NCBI RefSeq assembly: GCF_018449655.1
Contig: NZ_JAAVUX010000003.1
Coordinates: forward strand, 62,001 to 126,000
Direction: 5' to 3'
DNA from: Pseudomonas sp. dw_358
Lineage (GTDB): Bacteria; Pseudomonadota; Gammaproteobacteria; Pseudomonadales; Pseudomonadaceae
Length of the DNA stretch: 64,000 bases
Translations under genes and position numbers: made by a program
Notes under the pieces: model-generated
Databases searched by the model: none
What the model saw: the letters and a program-made list of their open reading frames with translations, nothing else
What the model was told of the DNA's origin: nothing
Shown: positions 26,147 to 34,804 of the stretch, piece by piece
Position numbering within the stretch: the stretch's first letter is position 1
How the letters are laid out: the number at the start of each line of letters is the position of its first letter

Positions 26147-27778
26147 ATGCTCAAGCGTGTCAGCTCCACCCGGCTGGTCTTGCTGTTTTCACTGGCGCTG
26201 GTGGCGTTGTACAACTTCGAAACCTGGAAGGCGGTCACTTCGCTGGTACAGCTCGAAGGCCTCAAGGCCATCGGCTTCGACGTGTCCTTCGCCGTCTTCC
26301 TTTGGGCCGCCTTCAGCCTGCTGTTGATGCCGTTCTCGTTTCGTCCGTTGCTCAAGCCGATCTTGTCGATCATCGTCTTGTGCTCGGCGTCCGCCGCGTA
26401 CTTCATGAATGACTACGGCATCGCCATCGACACGGTGATGATCCAGAACATTCTGGAAACCAACGCCGGAGAAGCCAAAGCGCTGTTGAGCCCGAAAATG
26501 TTCGTCTACCTGGGCGTGCTGGGCGTGCTGCCGATCATCCTGATCTGGCGCTGGCCGGTGGCCTACCGCCGTCCGCTGCCCGGCCTGCTGAACAAACTGT
26601 TGGTAATGCTGGGCTGTGCGGTGCTGATTCTGGTGTCCGTGGGCGCCTACTACTCCACCTACGGGCCGGTGTTTCGCCAACCGGACAAGCTGACCCACTT
26701 CATCAACCCGACCAACTACATCTATGCAGTCGCCAAGCTGGGCAAGGGTCAGCTGGGCATCAAGCAGGACATCAAGGTCCAGACCGTGGGTGCCGATGCG
26801 CGCATGAGCCCCACCGAGCAACAGCGTCCGAAGAAGAGCCTGATGATCTTCGTGGTCGGTGAAACCGCCCGCGCCGACCATTTCTCACTCAATGGCTACC
26901 CACGGGAAACCAACCCTGAACTGAAGAAGCTGGACATCCTCAACTTCACCCAAGTGCATTCCTGCGGCACGTCCACCGCTGTGTCGGTGCCGTGCATGTT
27001 TTCGATGTTCCCGCGCAAGGAATACAGCGACAAGAAGGGCAAGACCTACGAAGGCCTGCTGGACATCGCCCAGCGTGCCGGCGTGCAAGTGCTGTGGCTG
27101 GACAACAACAGCGACTGCAAGGGCACCTGCCTGCGCGTGCCCCACAAGGACATTCCGAAGAGCCAGGCCAGCCCCTTCTGCGACGGTAATCGCTGCCTGG
27201 ATGAATCGCTGCTGGTCGGCCTGCAGGACTACATCAACAGCCTGACCGACAACGCCATCATCGTCCTGCACGCCGACGGCAGCCACGGTCCCGAGTATTA
27301 CGACCGTTATCCGAAGGACAAGGAAGTGTTCACCCCGGTGTGCCGCACCAACCAGTTGGGCAGTTGTAGCCATGATGAACTGGTGAATGTGTACGACAAC
27401 ACGATCCTGTACACGGACCACTTCCTGGCACAGGTCGTGGCGCTGCTGAAAAACAACCAGGACAAGTACGACACCTCGATGCTGTACGTTTCGGACCACG
27501 GCGAATCGCTGGGCGAAAACGGCATGTACCTGCACGCCGCACCTTACGCCATTGCCCCGGAAACGCAGATCCACGTACCGATGGTGTTCTGGTTCGGTAA
27601 CCAGACTCTCAAGGATGCGGGCGTCGACCGCAGTTGCCTGGAAGGCAAGCGTGACGAGAAGGACCTGAGCCACGACTACATGTTCCACTCGGTGCTGGGC
27701 CTGATGGGCATTCAGACCAGCGTCTATCAGCCGGACCTGGACATCTTCCACAGCTGCGAGAGTGCCGCCGCCAAGTGA
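26147..27778 (+). CDS. eptA: Lipid A phosphoethanolamine transferase (EptA/MCR family)
   Basis: 543 residues with five N-terminal membrane helices and a periplasmic sulfatase-like domain. The nucleophile motif VGETARADHFSLNGYPRETN places the catalytic Thr at about residue 240 and a zinc-binding Glu at 238; YVSDHGESLGENGMYLHA holds the other metal ligands. Paired Cys (HSCGTSTAVSVPCMFS, NSDCKGTCLRVP) fit the family's disulfides. It moves phosphoethanolamine from PE to lipid A, lowering negative charge and polymyxin binding. Chromosomal and ordinary in composition, so probably intrinsic. Confidence 0.93.
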   Translation: MLKRVSSTRLVLLFSLALVALYNFETWKAVTSLVQLEGLKAIGFDVSFAVFLWAAFSLLLMPFSFRPLLKPILSIIVLCSASAAYFMNDYGIAIDTVMIQNILETNAGEAKALLSPKMFVYLGVLGVLPIILIWRWPVAYRRPLPGLLNKLLVMLGCAVLILVSVGAYYSTYGPVFRQPDKLTHFINPTNYIYAVAKLGKGQLGIKQDIKVQTVGADARMSPTEQQRPKKSLMIFVVGETARADHFSLNGYPRETNPELKKLDILNFTQVHSCGTSTAVSVPCMFSMFPRKEYSDKKGKTYEGLLDIAQRAGVQVLWLDNNSDCKGTCLRVPHKDIPKSQASPFCDGNRCLDESLLVGLQDYINSLTDNAIIVLHADGSHGPEYYDRYPKDKEVFTPVCRTNQLGSCSHDELVNVYDNTILYTDHFLAQVVALLKNNQDKYDTSMLYVSDHGESLGENGMYLHAAPYAIAPETQIHVPMVFWFGNQTLKDAGVDRSCLEGKRDEKDLSHDYMFHSVLGLMGIQTSVYQPDLDIFHSCESAAAK

Positions 27779-27784
27779 TCCGTC

Positions 27785-27812
27785 CTGCCTCTGCTCAGTT
27801 GCGCAGAGGCAG
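27785..27812. terminator. Hairpin at the convergent eptA / GyrI-like gene ends
   Basis: A perfect 10-bp stem CTGCCTCTGC / GCAGAGGCAG (27785-27794, 27803-27812) with an eight-base loop lies seven bases after the eptA stop and overlaps the last codons of the opposing gene. No T-run follows, so termination is plausible but not certain. Confidence 0.5.
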
Positions 27813-28286
27813 CCAGATCTCCAGCCCGCCGGTGCCCGTCAGCGGGTCGAAGGCCTCGTCGTAGCGCTCGAATTCGGGCGCATCGGCGGCGTCGAACTCA
27901 CTGCTCGGCAGCCACTCCTGCCAGATCGCCTTGAACGTCTGACCCATGCTGGAAATGTGCCCGGTGTGCTCGAACACCGCGTAGCGCTGTGGCGCCAACT
28001 GCACCGAGCGAAACTCGTCGGGCAGCCCTTGCAGGGTGTCAACCTCGACGCCGGCAATGTATTCAAACCCACCTTGACCATCCGGATGACAGCACACGCC
28101 ATAGCTGACAGTGCCCTGCTGGCCGGGCACCTTGCCCAGGAAGGGGGCGAATTCTTGCCACAAGGCGGGTATGCCGCTATTGGTGTCGAGGGTGAAACGC
28201 TGGCCGAAACCGGCCACGATCAAGGCGCGACCGTCTTCAAAACGGACGGGGACAAGGAGGGAGGTTTCTGTACTGCTCTCTGACAT
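27795..28286 (-). CDS. GyrI-like / AraC-type effector-binding domain protein
   Basis: 163 residues consisting of one effector-binding domain: GQRFTLDTNSGIPALWQEFA, YGVCCHPDGQGGFEYIAGVE, RYAVFEHTGHISSMGQTFKA and the C-terminal DGLEIWLPL-like strand. The conserved Glu of this fold is in AVFEHTG. There is no DNA-binding domain, so it could bind a small molecule or protein, as the gyrase inhibitor SbmC/GyrI does. Specific role unknown. Confidence 0.9.
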   Translation of the reverse strand: MSESSTETSLLVPVRFEDGRALIVAGFGQRFTLDTNSGIPALWQEFAPFLGKVPGQQGTVSYGVCCHPDGQGGFEYIAGVEVDTLQGLPDEFRSVQLAPQRYAVFEHTGHISSMGQTFKAIWQEWLPSSEFDAADAPEFERYDEAFDPLTGTGGLEIWLPLRN

Positions 28287-28334
28287 GGTGGGGCGCTCTG
28301 GATACAGGTTGCCTCACCATAGTCAATTTTGCCG

Positions 28335-28448
28335 TCAATGACCAAACAGCCCGACACCGGCTTTCTTTGCTTTCTTCTCGGCGCGTTTTTCATCGGCCGA
28401 TTTGCTGGGCTTTTTCTTTGCCGCTTTTTTCGAATCCATGCCTTTCAT
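28335..28448 (-). CDS. Lys-rich 37-residue small protein
   Basis: A short gene: MKGMDSKKAAKKKPSKSADE followed by a basic/acidic repeat and ending AGVGLFGH. It has an ATG with GAGG eight bases upstream, a stop, and 14 Lys in 37 residues. The strong codon structure and good ribosome-binding site argue that it is real. The composition is like small nucleic-acid-binding or ribosome-associated basic proteins. Function unknown. It sits between the effector-binding protein and the LysE gene, all leftward. Confidence 0.7.
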   Translation of the reverse strand: MKGMDSKKAAKKKPSKSADEKRAEKKAKKAGVGLFGH

Positions 28449-28511
28449 GATTGCAGCCTCGCTAAGGTGTACCCACCTGTCTGGATACACCACAGGTATA
28501 GCAGCAATCCA

Positions 28512-29162
28512 TCAAGACGTGATGGCGGCCTTGAGAATGAATTCGGCATAGCCCGAGCCGATCACATACACCGCGAAATAACAGAAGATCGCCGCTGAAG
28601 CCAGATACGACCAGCGTAGCAGCTGGGCGCCCAGCAACCGCCCGCCCTGGCTGGCAACCAGGCACAACACGGCGCACCAGAGCACCCCGGCGCTGAAGAA
28701 GCCCGAGAGAAACAACCCCGCCCCAACCGGCCCGCTGGCCCCCGAACGGGAGATCAGCACACCGCCCACGGCGGCGAACCAGAGGATGGCGGTGGGCGAG
28801 GACATGGCCAGGAACACCCCACGGGCAAAATCCCGCCAACCGCTGCGTAATGCTCCTTGATCGGCCTCGTGCAGAGGGCCAGGCCCGCGCCATGCGCTGA
28901 TCAGCATCTTCACTGCAAAATAGACCAGCAACGCAGAACCACCCAGCCAAAGCCCCCAGCGCACGCTGCTGTATTGCAGCACCACGGTCATGCCGGCCAG
29001 GGCCAGAATGGCGTAGGCCAGATCACCGAAGCAGGTGCCCAGGCCCAGCCAGAAGCCTTGCAGGTAGCCACGTTGCATGGCGAGGGTAATCATGGCGATG
29101 TTGGCGATGCCGATGTCCAGGCACAGGGAAAGACTGAGCAGGAAGCCGCTGGTGAACTGCAT
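28512..29162 (-). CDS. LysE family amino-acid exporter
   Basis: 216 residues from the ATG at 29162 (MQFTSGFLLSLSLCLDIGIA). Six hydrophobic segments include the family's N-terminal NIAMITLAMQRGYLQGFWLG and the FARGVFLAMSSPTAILWFAA segment holding the SP-T-x-x-x-F signature. It exports amino acids or analogues across the inner membrane. The substrate is not known. Confidence 0.92.
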   Translation of the reverse strand: MQFTSGFLLSLSLCLDIGIANIAMITLAMQRGYLQGFWLGLGTCFGDLAYAILALAGMTVVLQYSSVRWGLWLGGSALLVYFAVKMLISAWRGPGPLHEADQGALRSGWRDFARGVFLAMSSPTAILWFAAVGGVLISRSGASGPVGAGLFLSGFFSAGVLWCAVLCLVASQGGRLLGAQLLRWSYLASAAIFCYFAVYVIGSGYAEFILKAAITS

Positions 29163-29290
29163 GATCGGGCAAACATCCGTGTCGGTATTATCGAAGACCT
29201 GGATGTTACAAGGATTCGTCCACGGGGCGAACCGCCCCACGCCGGGTCAGGTATTATCCCGGCCTGTTTACATTGGTGACGAGTGCCTTC

Positions 29291-29719
29291 ATGTCCGCCG
29301 CTTGCGATATCACTTTCACGCCGTTGCCCGGCGAGTCGAGGCAACTGCTCAACAAGTTCTACCGCGACCAGCGTTCGGCCATGCGCGCGGCCAACGGCGC
29401 GACGCTGTGGGTGGCTCGCGACGTCTCGATCATTGCTGGCTTGAGCCTGACACCGGTGAGCCATGGTGTGTGGCTGACGGGGTTGCTGGTGGCCGATGAA
29501 TGTCGCGGGCAACATGTGGCGCGGCGCCTGGTTCAGGCCGCAGTCGCCAGCGTAGAGGGGCACGTGTGGCTGTTCTGCCATCCGGACTTGCAGGTTTTCT
29601 ATGAAAATCTGGGATTCCATATCGATCCGGTGTTGCCGATCTCGCTGGCAGAACGCTTGATTCGCTACCGGCAAAGCAAGTTTCTGCTGGCGATGGGATT
29701 GGACCGTCAAACCGCTTAG
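29291..29719 (+). CDS. GNAT family acetyltransferase (short)
   Basis: 142 residues from the ATG at 29291. It contains VWLTGLLVADECRGQHVARRL, an acetyl-CoA-binding loop of the R-x-x-H/G-x-A/G type, and the terminal VFYENLGFHIDPVLPISLAE motif. The domain is minimal, as in the DUF-type Pseudomonas GNATs. Substrate unknown. Confidence 0.88.
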   Translation: MSAACDITFTPLPGESRQLLNKFYRDQRSAMRAANGATLWVARDVSIIAGLSLTPVSHGVWLTGLLVADECRGQHVARRLVQAAVASVEGHVWLFCHPDLQVFYENLGFHIDPVLPISLAERLIRYRQSKFLLAMGLDRQTA

Positions 29720-29807
29720 CGGCCATCGTGGTCTGATGGTTTTGCGAAAGGCGCGAGCCCAACCATCCTGTGCTAGCCTCGACCGACTCTTGCCCTCAAG
29801 GACTGAC

Positions 29808-30599
29808 ATGACTTTCAAGCTGCTGGCCGGCGCTGCCCTGGCCCTCGTCTCGCTACACACCCTCGCCGCCCCCGCCTCGACTGTTTCCGACGCCGCCTTT
29901 GCGCAGGTCCTCCAAGGCACCTGGCGCGATCCGCAGAACAGCGGTCGCGATCAATATCGCCACCCACAGCAGACGCTGCAATTTTTCGGCCTTCGCCCGC
30001 AACAGACGGTGATCGAGATTACCCCGGGCAACGGCTGGTACAGCGAACTGCTGGGCCCGCTGCTGCAGGACAAAGGCCATTACGTCGCCGCCGTCGAAGC
30101 GCAAAGCACCAGCCATGCCCTGCAGGACAAGTTCACGGCCGACCCGGCGCATTACGCCAAGAGCAGTGTCGTCACCTTCCTGCCCCAGCAGCCACGGTTC
30201 GGCGCAGCCGGTTCGGCGGACACCGTGCTGACCTTTCGCAACGTGCATAACTGGGTGATGGCCGACACTGCACCGGCCATGTTCAAGGCCTTCTTCAAGG
30301 TTCTCAAACATGGCGGCACGCTGGGCGTGGTGGATCACCGGGGACCTGCCGACGAGTCGCTGGAGCGCATCAAGCAAAGCGGTTATCTACCCACCGCCTA
30401 TGTGGTCAAACTGGCCACCGACGCCGGTTTCAAGCTGGCCGGCGAAAGCGAGATCAACGCCAACCCCAAGGATACCAAGGACTACCTTCAGGGCGTCTGG
30501 ACATTGCCGCCGACCTTGCGTCTGGGTGAGCAGGACAAGGCGAAATACCTGGCCATTGGCGAGTCGGACCGCATGACCCTGCGTTTCATCAAGCCGTGA
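29808..30599 (+). CDS. Exported class I SAM-dependent methyltransferase-like protein
   Basis: 263 residues from the ATG at 29808, which has AAGGAC upstream. A signal peptide (MTFKLLAGAALALVSLHTLA, cut after AAPA) precedes a Rossmann methyltransferase fold with VIEITPGNGWYSELLGPLL as motif I and LTFRNVHNWVM and GGTLGVVDHRGP later. A secreted methyltransferase fold is unusual because SAM is cytoplasmic; homologues are common in Pseudomonas and their role is unclear. Confidence 0.9.
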   Translation: MTFKLLAGAALALVSLHTLAAPASTVSDAAFAQVLQGTWRDPQNSGRDQYRHPQQTLQFFGLRPQQTVIEITPGNGWYSELLGPLLQDKGHYVAAVEAQSTSHALQDKFTADPAHYAKSSVVTFLPQQPRFGAAGSADTVLTFRNVHNWVMADTAPAMFKAFFKVLKHGGTLGVVDHRGPADESLERIKQSGYLPTAYVVKLATDAGFKLAGESEINANPKDTKDYLQGVWTLPPTLRLGEQDKAKYLAIGESDRMTLRFIKP

Positions 30600-30609
30600 A
30601 ATGTCGCGC

Positions 30610-31149
30610 TCAATCGTCGGCGGCGGCGTCGATACCGGGGAACAACACCTCGGTAAAACCAAACCGGCCGAAATCAGTGATCCGCGAGGGGTACAGCCGA
30701 CCGATCAAGTGATCGCACTCGTGCTGTACCACTCGCGCATGAAAGCCATTGGCAATTCGCTGGATCGGCTGCCCCTCGGGGTCGAAGCCCTCGTAGCGAA
30801 TGCTCTGATAACGCTGGACCACACCGCGCAAACCCGGCACCGACAGGCAGCCTTCCCAGCCCTCCTCCAGCAGCGGATTGAGCGGCGTGATCAACGGGTT
30901 GAGCAACACTGTCTGCGGCACCGGCTCGGCGTCCGGGTAACGATCGCTGCGCTCGAAGCCAAAGATCACCACTTGCAGATCGACACCGATCTGCGGGGCA
31001 GCCAGGCCGACACCGCCGACGTGCTCCATGGTCTCGAACATGTCGCTGATCAACGCTTGCAACTCTGCCGAGCCAAACAGCGACGTTGGCACCGGCGGGG
31101 CAACACGTAGCAGGCGCTCGTCACCCATTTTCAAAATTTCGCGAATCAT
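30610..31149 (-). CDS. def: Peptide deformylase
   Basis: 179 residues with the three family motifs [18 protein letters not shown] and QHECDHLIG, whose Cys and two His bind the catalytic metal and whose Glu is the base. It removes the formyl group from new proteins. It is separate from fmt/rsmB, so it is probably a second deformylase (a def-2 paralogue) rather than the one in the def-fmt locus; this is inference. Confidence 0.94.
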   Translation of the reverse strand: MIREILKMGDERLLRVAPPVPTSLFGSAELQALISDMFETMEHVGGVGLAAPQIGVDLQVVIFGFERSDRYPDAEPVPQTVLLNPLITPLNPLLEEGWEGCLSVPGLRGVVQRYQSIRYEGFDPEGQPIQRIANGFHARVVQHECDHLIGRLYPSRITDFGRFGFTEVLFPGIDAAADD

Positions 31150-31164
31150 CTGGGGTATTCCTGA

Positions 31165-32121
31165 TCAGACCCGGTGAAAGTCGGGGTCGGTATCTTTTTG
31201 ACTGCCTACGCCGTCGGCAGGACCACGCTGCATCTTTGCGGCCGGGCTTTCGTTCGGGTCTTTCTCGCCTTTGTCTTTGCCTTCGGCGGACATGTGTTCG
31301 ATCACTGCGTTCATCTCTGCGCCCAGCAGCAATACGGCCGAGGAGATATAAAAGTACAACAGCAACACGATGATCGCCCCGATGCTGCCATACATGGCGT
31401 TGTAATCGGCGAAGTTTTTCACGTAGACCCCGAAACCGACTGAAGCCACGATCCACACCACCACCGCCAACACCGAACCTGGGGTAATGAAACGAAAACG
31501 CTGCTTCACGTCTGGCATGACGTAATAGATCAGCGCCACCGCGATCATCAGCAGTACCACAATCAGCGGCCAGCGGGCGATGGTCCACAAGGTCACGATG
31601 AAGTACTCCATGCCGATCTGTTCGGCCAGCCAGGTCATCACCTGCGGCCCCAGCACCATCAGCGCCGCCACCGTCAGCAACACCCCGGCAAAGCCCACGG
31701 TGTAAGCCACCGACAGCGGGATACGCTTCCAGGCCGGGCGTTCTTCCGGGACATCGTAGGCAGCATTCATGGCGCTCATCATCAGCCGCACGCCCGCCGA
31801 AGCGGTCCACAAGGCAATGACGATACCCACCGACAGCAGGCCGCCTTTGGATTGCTGCAATTGATCGATGATCGGGTTGACCTGATCCAGCGCCTGAGAC
31901 GGCAACACGTAAGTGGCCTGCTCCCGAAGCCAGGTAAAAAAATCGGGCAGGTGCAGGAAGCCGATCAGTGCGATCAGGAACAGCAGGAAGGGAAACAGCG
32001 AAAACAGCATCTGGTAGGCGAGCGCCGAGGCATAAGTCGACATTTCGTCGTCGAGGAATTCTTTGACGGTGCGGACCATCACTTGCTTGAAGGACAGTGC
32101 GCGTAAATCTGCAAATATCAT
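31165..32121 (-). CDS. YihY/virulence factor BrkB family membrane protein
   Basis: 318 residues from the ATG at 32121 (AAGGAG ribosome-binding site). Six hydrophobic segments include the family's YASALAYQMLFSLFPFLLFL and YGSIGAIIVLLLYFYISSAV segments; the hydrophilic C-terminus contains SPAAKMQRGPADG. The family was once thought to be RNase BN, since corrected; its function is unclear. The stop is 15 bases from the def gene, so they are likely co-transcribed. Confidence 0.92.
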   Translation of the reverse strand: MIFADLRALSFKQVMVRTVKEFLDDEMSTYASALAYQMLFSLFPFLLFLIALIGFLHLPDFFTWLREQATYVLPSQALDQVNPIIDQLQQSKGGLLSVGIVIALWTASAGVRLMMSAMNAAYDVPEERPAWKRIPLSVAYTVGFAGVLLTVAALMVLGPQVMTWLAEQIGMEYFIVTLWTIARWPLIVVLLMIAVALIYYVMPDVKQRFRFITPGSVLAVVVWIVASVGFGVYVKNFADYNAMYGSIGAIIVLLLYFYISSAVLLLGAEMNAVIEHMSAEGKDKGEKDPNESPAAKMQRGPADGVGSQKDTDPDFHRV

Positions 32122-32296
32122 AGCGTCTCCTTTCGTCGCATGACCGGGTCTCTGTGTCCCGTCGAGGAAATTCCCCGAGGGCGGACCTTGAGAGCTGACG
32201 AGTGAAACACTTGCGATCACTCGAGCCAAGTGGCCCGGACAGCACAGCGGCCATCCGAGGATGACCGCTGTGTAGACGTGCCGTTATCGAAGCGTG

Positions 32297-32464
32297 TTAC
32301 TTCTTGAGGTTGTCTTTTACCGCGCCTTTGACTTGCTGGGCCTTGCCCTTGGCTTCCTGGGCTGCGCCCTTGGCTTGAGTCTTTGGATCGCTGGACATTT
32401 TTTGCTTGGCTTCACCGACGATTTCGTTGGTTTTGCCTTTGATTTTATCTGTAGTGCCGCTCAT
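32297..32464 (-). CDS. CsbD family stress protein
   Basis: 55 residues from the ATG at 32464, with GGGAGAAA as ribosome-binding site. It begins MSGTTDKIKGKTNEIVGEAK, the CsbD-like opening, and ends in a Lys/Ala-rich amphipathic helix. CsbD-like proteins are small, abundant and induced by general stress in other bacteria. No mechanism is known. Upstream of the YihY gene, 175 bases apart. Confidence 0.92.
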   Translation of the reverse strand: MSGTTDKIKGKTNEIVGEAKQKMSSDPKTQAKGAAQEAKGKAQQVKGAVKDNLKK

Positions 32465-32705
32465 GGTATTTCTCCCAATAGAAAAATTAGCGTCAACCAT
32501 CGACATAAAGATTGACTGATAGCCAGTGCGCAGAGTTTCAATTTTTTTGTTCAGGGCTGAGGAAAAAAACGAAAAACCGATGAAATGCGTGGCGGATTAT
32601 CCGGCGCCGGGCTTTATGTTCGCGGGGTTTGCCAGCAAAATGCCGGTCGGATTCGGCCACTGGGCCGAAGCGTCATATCCGCAGGACCCCAGCTTTAGGA
32701 ACCGT

Positions 32706-33086
32706 ATGAAACTCGATAAACCCCAGGCCATTGCTCGTCGCAACAAAGAACTGGGCGGCAACGTGCTCGGCGTGAATAACTGCCACTTCACTCTGCTGGA
32801 CAAGAAACGCAACATCTGGTGGTTCGACATTCCCGTGGGGCGTTTGCAGATCGGGCAGTACGAATGGATTCATCTGTTGCTGCACACGGTGGAGAGCGAT
32901 CGGTTGCTGCATCTGAAAGTGCCGACGGTGTTTTTCCGTGAGCATCTGGATGGGTTGGTGGTGCGTAATGCCGGCAAGCGGCGGGAGGAAGTGACGCTGG
33001 AGCTGAGCGCGGACAAGGATTCGTTTTTGGTGGATGTGCGGCCGGCGGGGAAGAACGTTTCGTTCGCGAGCTTCATCCAATCCTGA
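32706..33086 (+). CDS. Conserved Pseudomonas protein of unknown function (126 aa)
   Basis: 126 residues from the ATG at 32706, chosen because AGGA lies six bases before it and the residues before it look non-coding in style. It starts MKLDKPQAIARRNKELGGNV and has the conserved-looking NIWWFDIPVGRL and WIHLLLHTVESDRLLHLKVP segments. No signal peptide or membrane helix. A longer in-frame reading to 32526 exists. I do not recognise the function. Confidence 0.75.
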   Translation: MKLDKPQAIARRNKELGGNVLGVNNCHFTLLDKKRNIWWFDIPVGRLQIGQYEWIHLLLHTVESDRLLHLKVPTVFFREHLDGLVVRNAGKRREEVTLELSADKDSFLVDVRPAGKNVSFASFIQS

Positions 33087-33088
33087 CA

Positions 33089-33480
33089 CGCTTTTGATCT
33101 TGCTTTTGATCTTGATGGTCCGCGCCCTCAGCAGGCCGACTGGAGGAGCGCGGGAGTGGGGGGAGCGAGGCAGGAAGCCGAGCTAGCGCTGTAGGCCATG
33201 GATGGCCGTACAGCGCGACCCCCACGGAGCGATGCGCAAGGAGGGAACCCGGAGCGTAGCGTAGGGCCAATGCGGGTGCGGAGGCCTTTTGCTTCCTTTT
33301 GGCTGGGCCGGCACTCCGGGCTTTCCAAAAGGGAGTCGCTGTAAAAGCGAAAGGGGCCTTCGGCCACTCTGGAGATGCCGGATAAGCTAGCCGGAGCGCA
33401 GCGTAGGGCCCCCTCACTCCACAGCGCTCCGTGGGCTCGCGCCGTAAGGCCATCCATGGCCTACGGCGCGAGCTCGGCAG
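33089..33480. repeat. Non-coding structured repeat element with 55-base inverted arms
   Basis: 413 bases between genes hold no credible gene. The left arm 33177-33231 and right arm 33425-33478 are near-perfect inverted copies, and each arm folds by itself into a hairpin around GGCCATGGATGGCC. Inside, CCGGAGCG(T/C)AGCGTAGGGCC is repeated directly at 33249-33268 and 33391-33410, and a stem CCTTTTGG / CCAAAAGG (33295-33332) is central. The left margin carries two copies of GCTTTTGATC with a 12-base period. It resembles a repetitive Pseudomonas intergenic family I have seen before but cannot name. Confidence 0.75.
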
Positions 33481-33502
33481 ACGTAGGGAGCCGATTGATT
33501 AA

Positions 33503-34348
33503 CTATGGCTGCGGCACCAACTCGATCCGATCCTGATGGATCACAATCCGCCCTTCCTTGTACAACGCGCCAATCGCCTTCTTGAAATTACCCTTGCTCA
33601 CACCGAACAAGTCACTGATCACCTGCGGATCGCTCTTGTCACTCACCGCCAGCACACCACTGTTAGCCGCCAGCTTCGCAAGAATGGTCGCGTTCAAGCT
33701 GCCCGCTGCCTGGGCACCCACAGGCTGCAGACTCAAGGCAATCTTGCCATCGCTGCGTACTTCCTTGACAAAGCCTTTCTCCTGCTTGCCCGACCGCATG
33801 TACTTGAAGATTTCGTTCTTGTGAATCAAGCCCCAATGCTTGTTCTCGATGATGGCCTTGAAGCCCATGTCGGTCTCTTCAGCCACCAGCACATCGACCG
33901 GCTGCCCGACGCTGTAGGTCGCCGGCACCTTGTCCAGATAGCGATCCAGCCGCGCCGTGGCGGTGATGCGGCGGGTGCGCTTGTCCAGATAGACATGCAC
34001 CACGCAGTAGTCACCAGCGCTCAGTTGGCGCTTTTCTTCGGAGTACGGCAGCAGCAGATCCTTGGGCAGACCCCAGTCGAGGAACACGCCGATGCTGTTG
34101 ACTTCCACCACTTTCAAGCTGGCAAACTCGCCCACCTGGACCTTCGGCCGCTCAGTGGTCGCCAGCAGTTTGTCTTCACTGTCCAGGTAGACAAACACGT
34201 TCAGCCAGTCTTCATCCTCGCTGGGCGTGTCCTTGGGGATATAGCGGTTGGGCAGGAGGATTTCGCCATCGGCGCCACCGTCCAGGTACAATCCGAAATC
34301 CGTGTGTTTAACCACCTGCAAACTGTTGTAGCGACCGACCAAAGCCAT
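33503..34348 (-). CDS. cvfB: S1-domain RNA-binding protein, CvfB family
   Basis: 281 residues with repeated S1-type OB domains (SLQVVKHTDFGLYLDGGADG at the N-terminus, ASLKVVEVNSIGVFLDWGLP, then a third from GQPVDVLVAEETDMGFKAII). A C-terminal winged helix follows (VISDLFGVSKGNFKKAIGAL). That arrangement is CvfB/YitL. The family binds RNA and influences virulence factors in Staphylococcus; its targets in Pseudomonas are unknown. Confidence 0.93.
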   Translation of the reverse strand: MALVGRYNSLQVVKHTDFGLYLDGGADGEILLPNRYIPKDTPSEDEDWLNVFVYLDSEDKLLATTERPKVQVGEFASLKVVEVNSIGVFLDWGLPKDLLLPYSEEKRQLSAGDYCVVHVYLDKRTRRITATARLDRYLDKVPATYSVGQPVDVLVAEETDMGFKAIIENKHWGLIHKNEIFKYMRSGKQEKGFVKEVRSDGKIALSLQPVGAQAAGSLNATILAKLAANSGVLAVSDKSDPQVISDLFGVSKGNFKKAIGALYKEGRIVIHQDRIELVPQP

Positions 34349-34495
34349 TTTTTACCCCTCGAAACGAGGCCGCATTCTACCCGAGAAAGCCAGGCCTGTG
34401 CGGTGCCCGCGGGTCGGACCGATGGATAAGAACGACCGGTGCAGCATATTTCGTGTACAATGCCTGGCCATTCTTTAATCAGGTCAGTGGCCGTC

Positions 34496-34675
34496 ATGCG
34501 CGTTAAAGCATCCACCAGCAAAGCCAAGCCAGCACCGGCAGTGGAAACCAGCGAATCGATCAACGAGCAGATCGCAGCCTTCCTGAAGTCCGGTGGCGAA
34601 ATCAAGCAGATCGCCAAAGGTGTCAGCGGCCAGACGTTCACTCCCTCCAAGCACATCAGCCTCGGCAAGAAGTAA
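34496..34675 (+). CDS. Small basic protein of unknown function (59 aa)
   Basis: 59 residues from the ATG at 34496: MRVKASTSKAKPAPAVETSE, a middle acidic helix, then FLKSGGEIKQIAKGVSG and a Lys-rich tail. A TACAAT -10-like sequence lies at 34456-34461. A homologue is, to my recollection, conserved across Pseudomonas, but no function is recognised. The charged ends and Pro/Ala linker suggest a partly disordered regulator or RNA-binding factor (inference). Confidence 0.8.
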   Translation: MRVKASTSKAKPAPAVETSESINEQIAAFLKSGGEIKQIAKGVSGQTFTPSKHISLGKK

Positions 34676-34804
34676 ATTCACGCCAGCTACAGGCTTGTCG
34701 CGAATAAATTCCATTGAATCGACGAGCGGCGCGATATGCAGGCGCCGTGTCGGTATGCTGACAAGCCTCTAGCACAGGCTTAGAAGCCCCTGGAGCCGAT
34801 CATC

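Noticed and set aside
33073..33457. Overlapping minus-strand ORFs of 126 and 109 residues
   Set aside because: They read through the structured repeat; composition is Arg/Ala/Ser/Pro-rich and there is no ribosome-binding site or recognisable fold.
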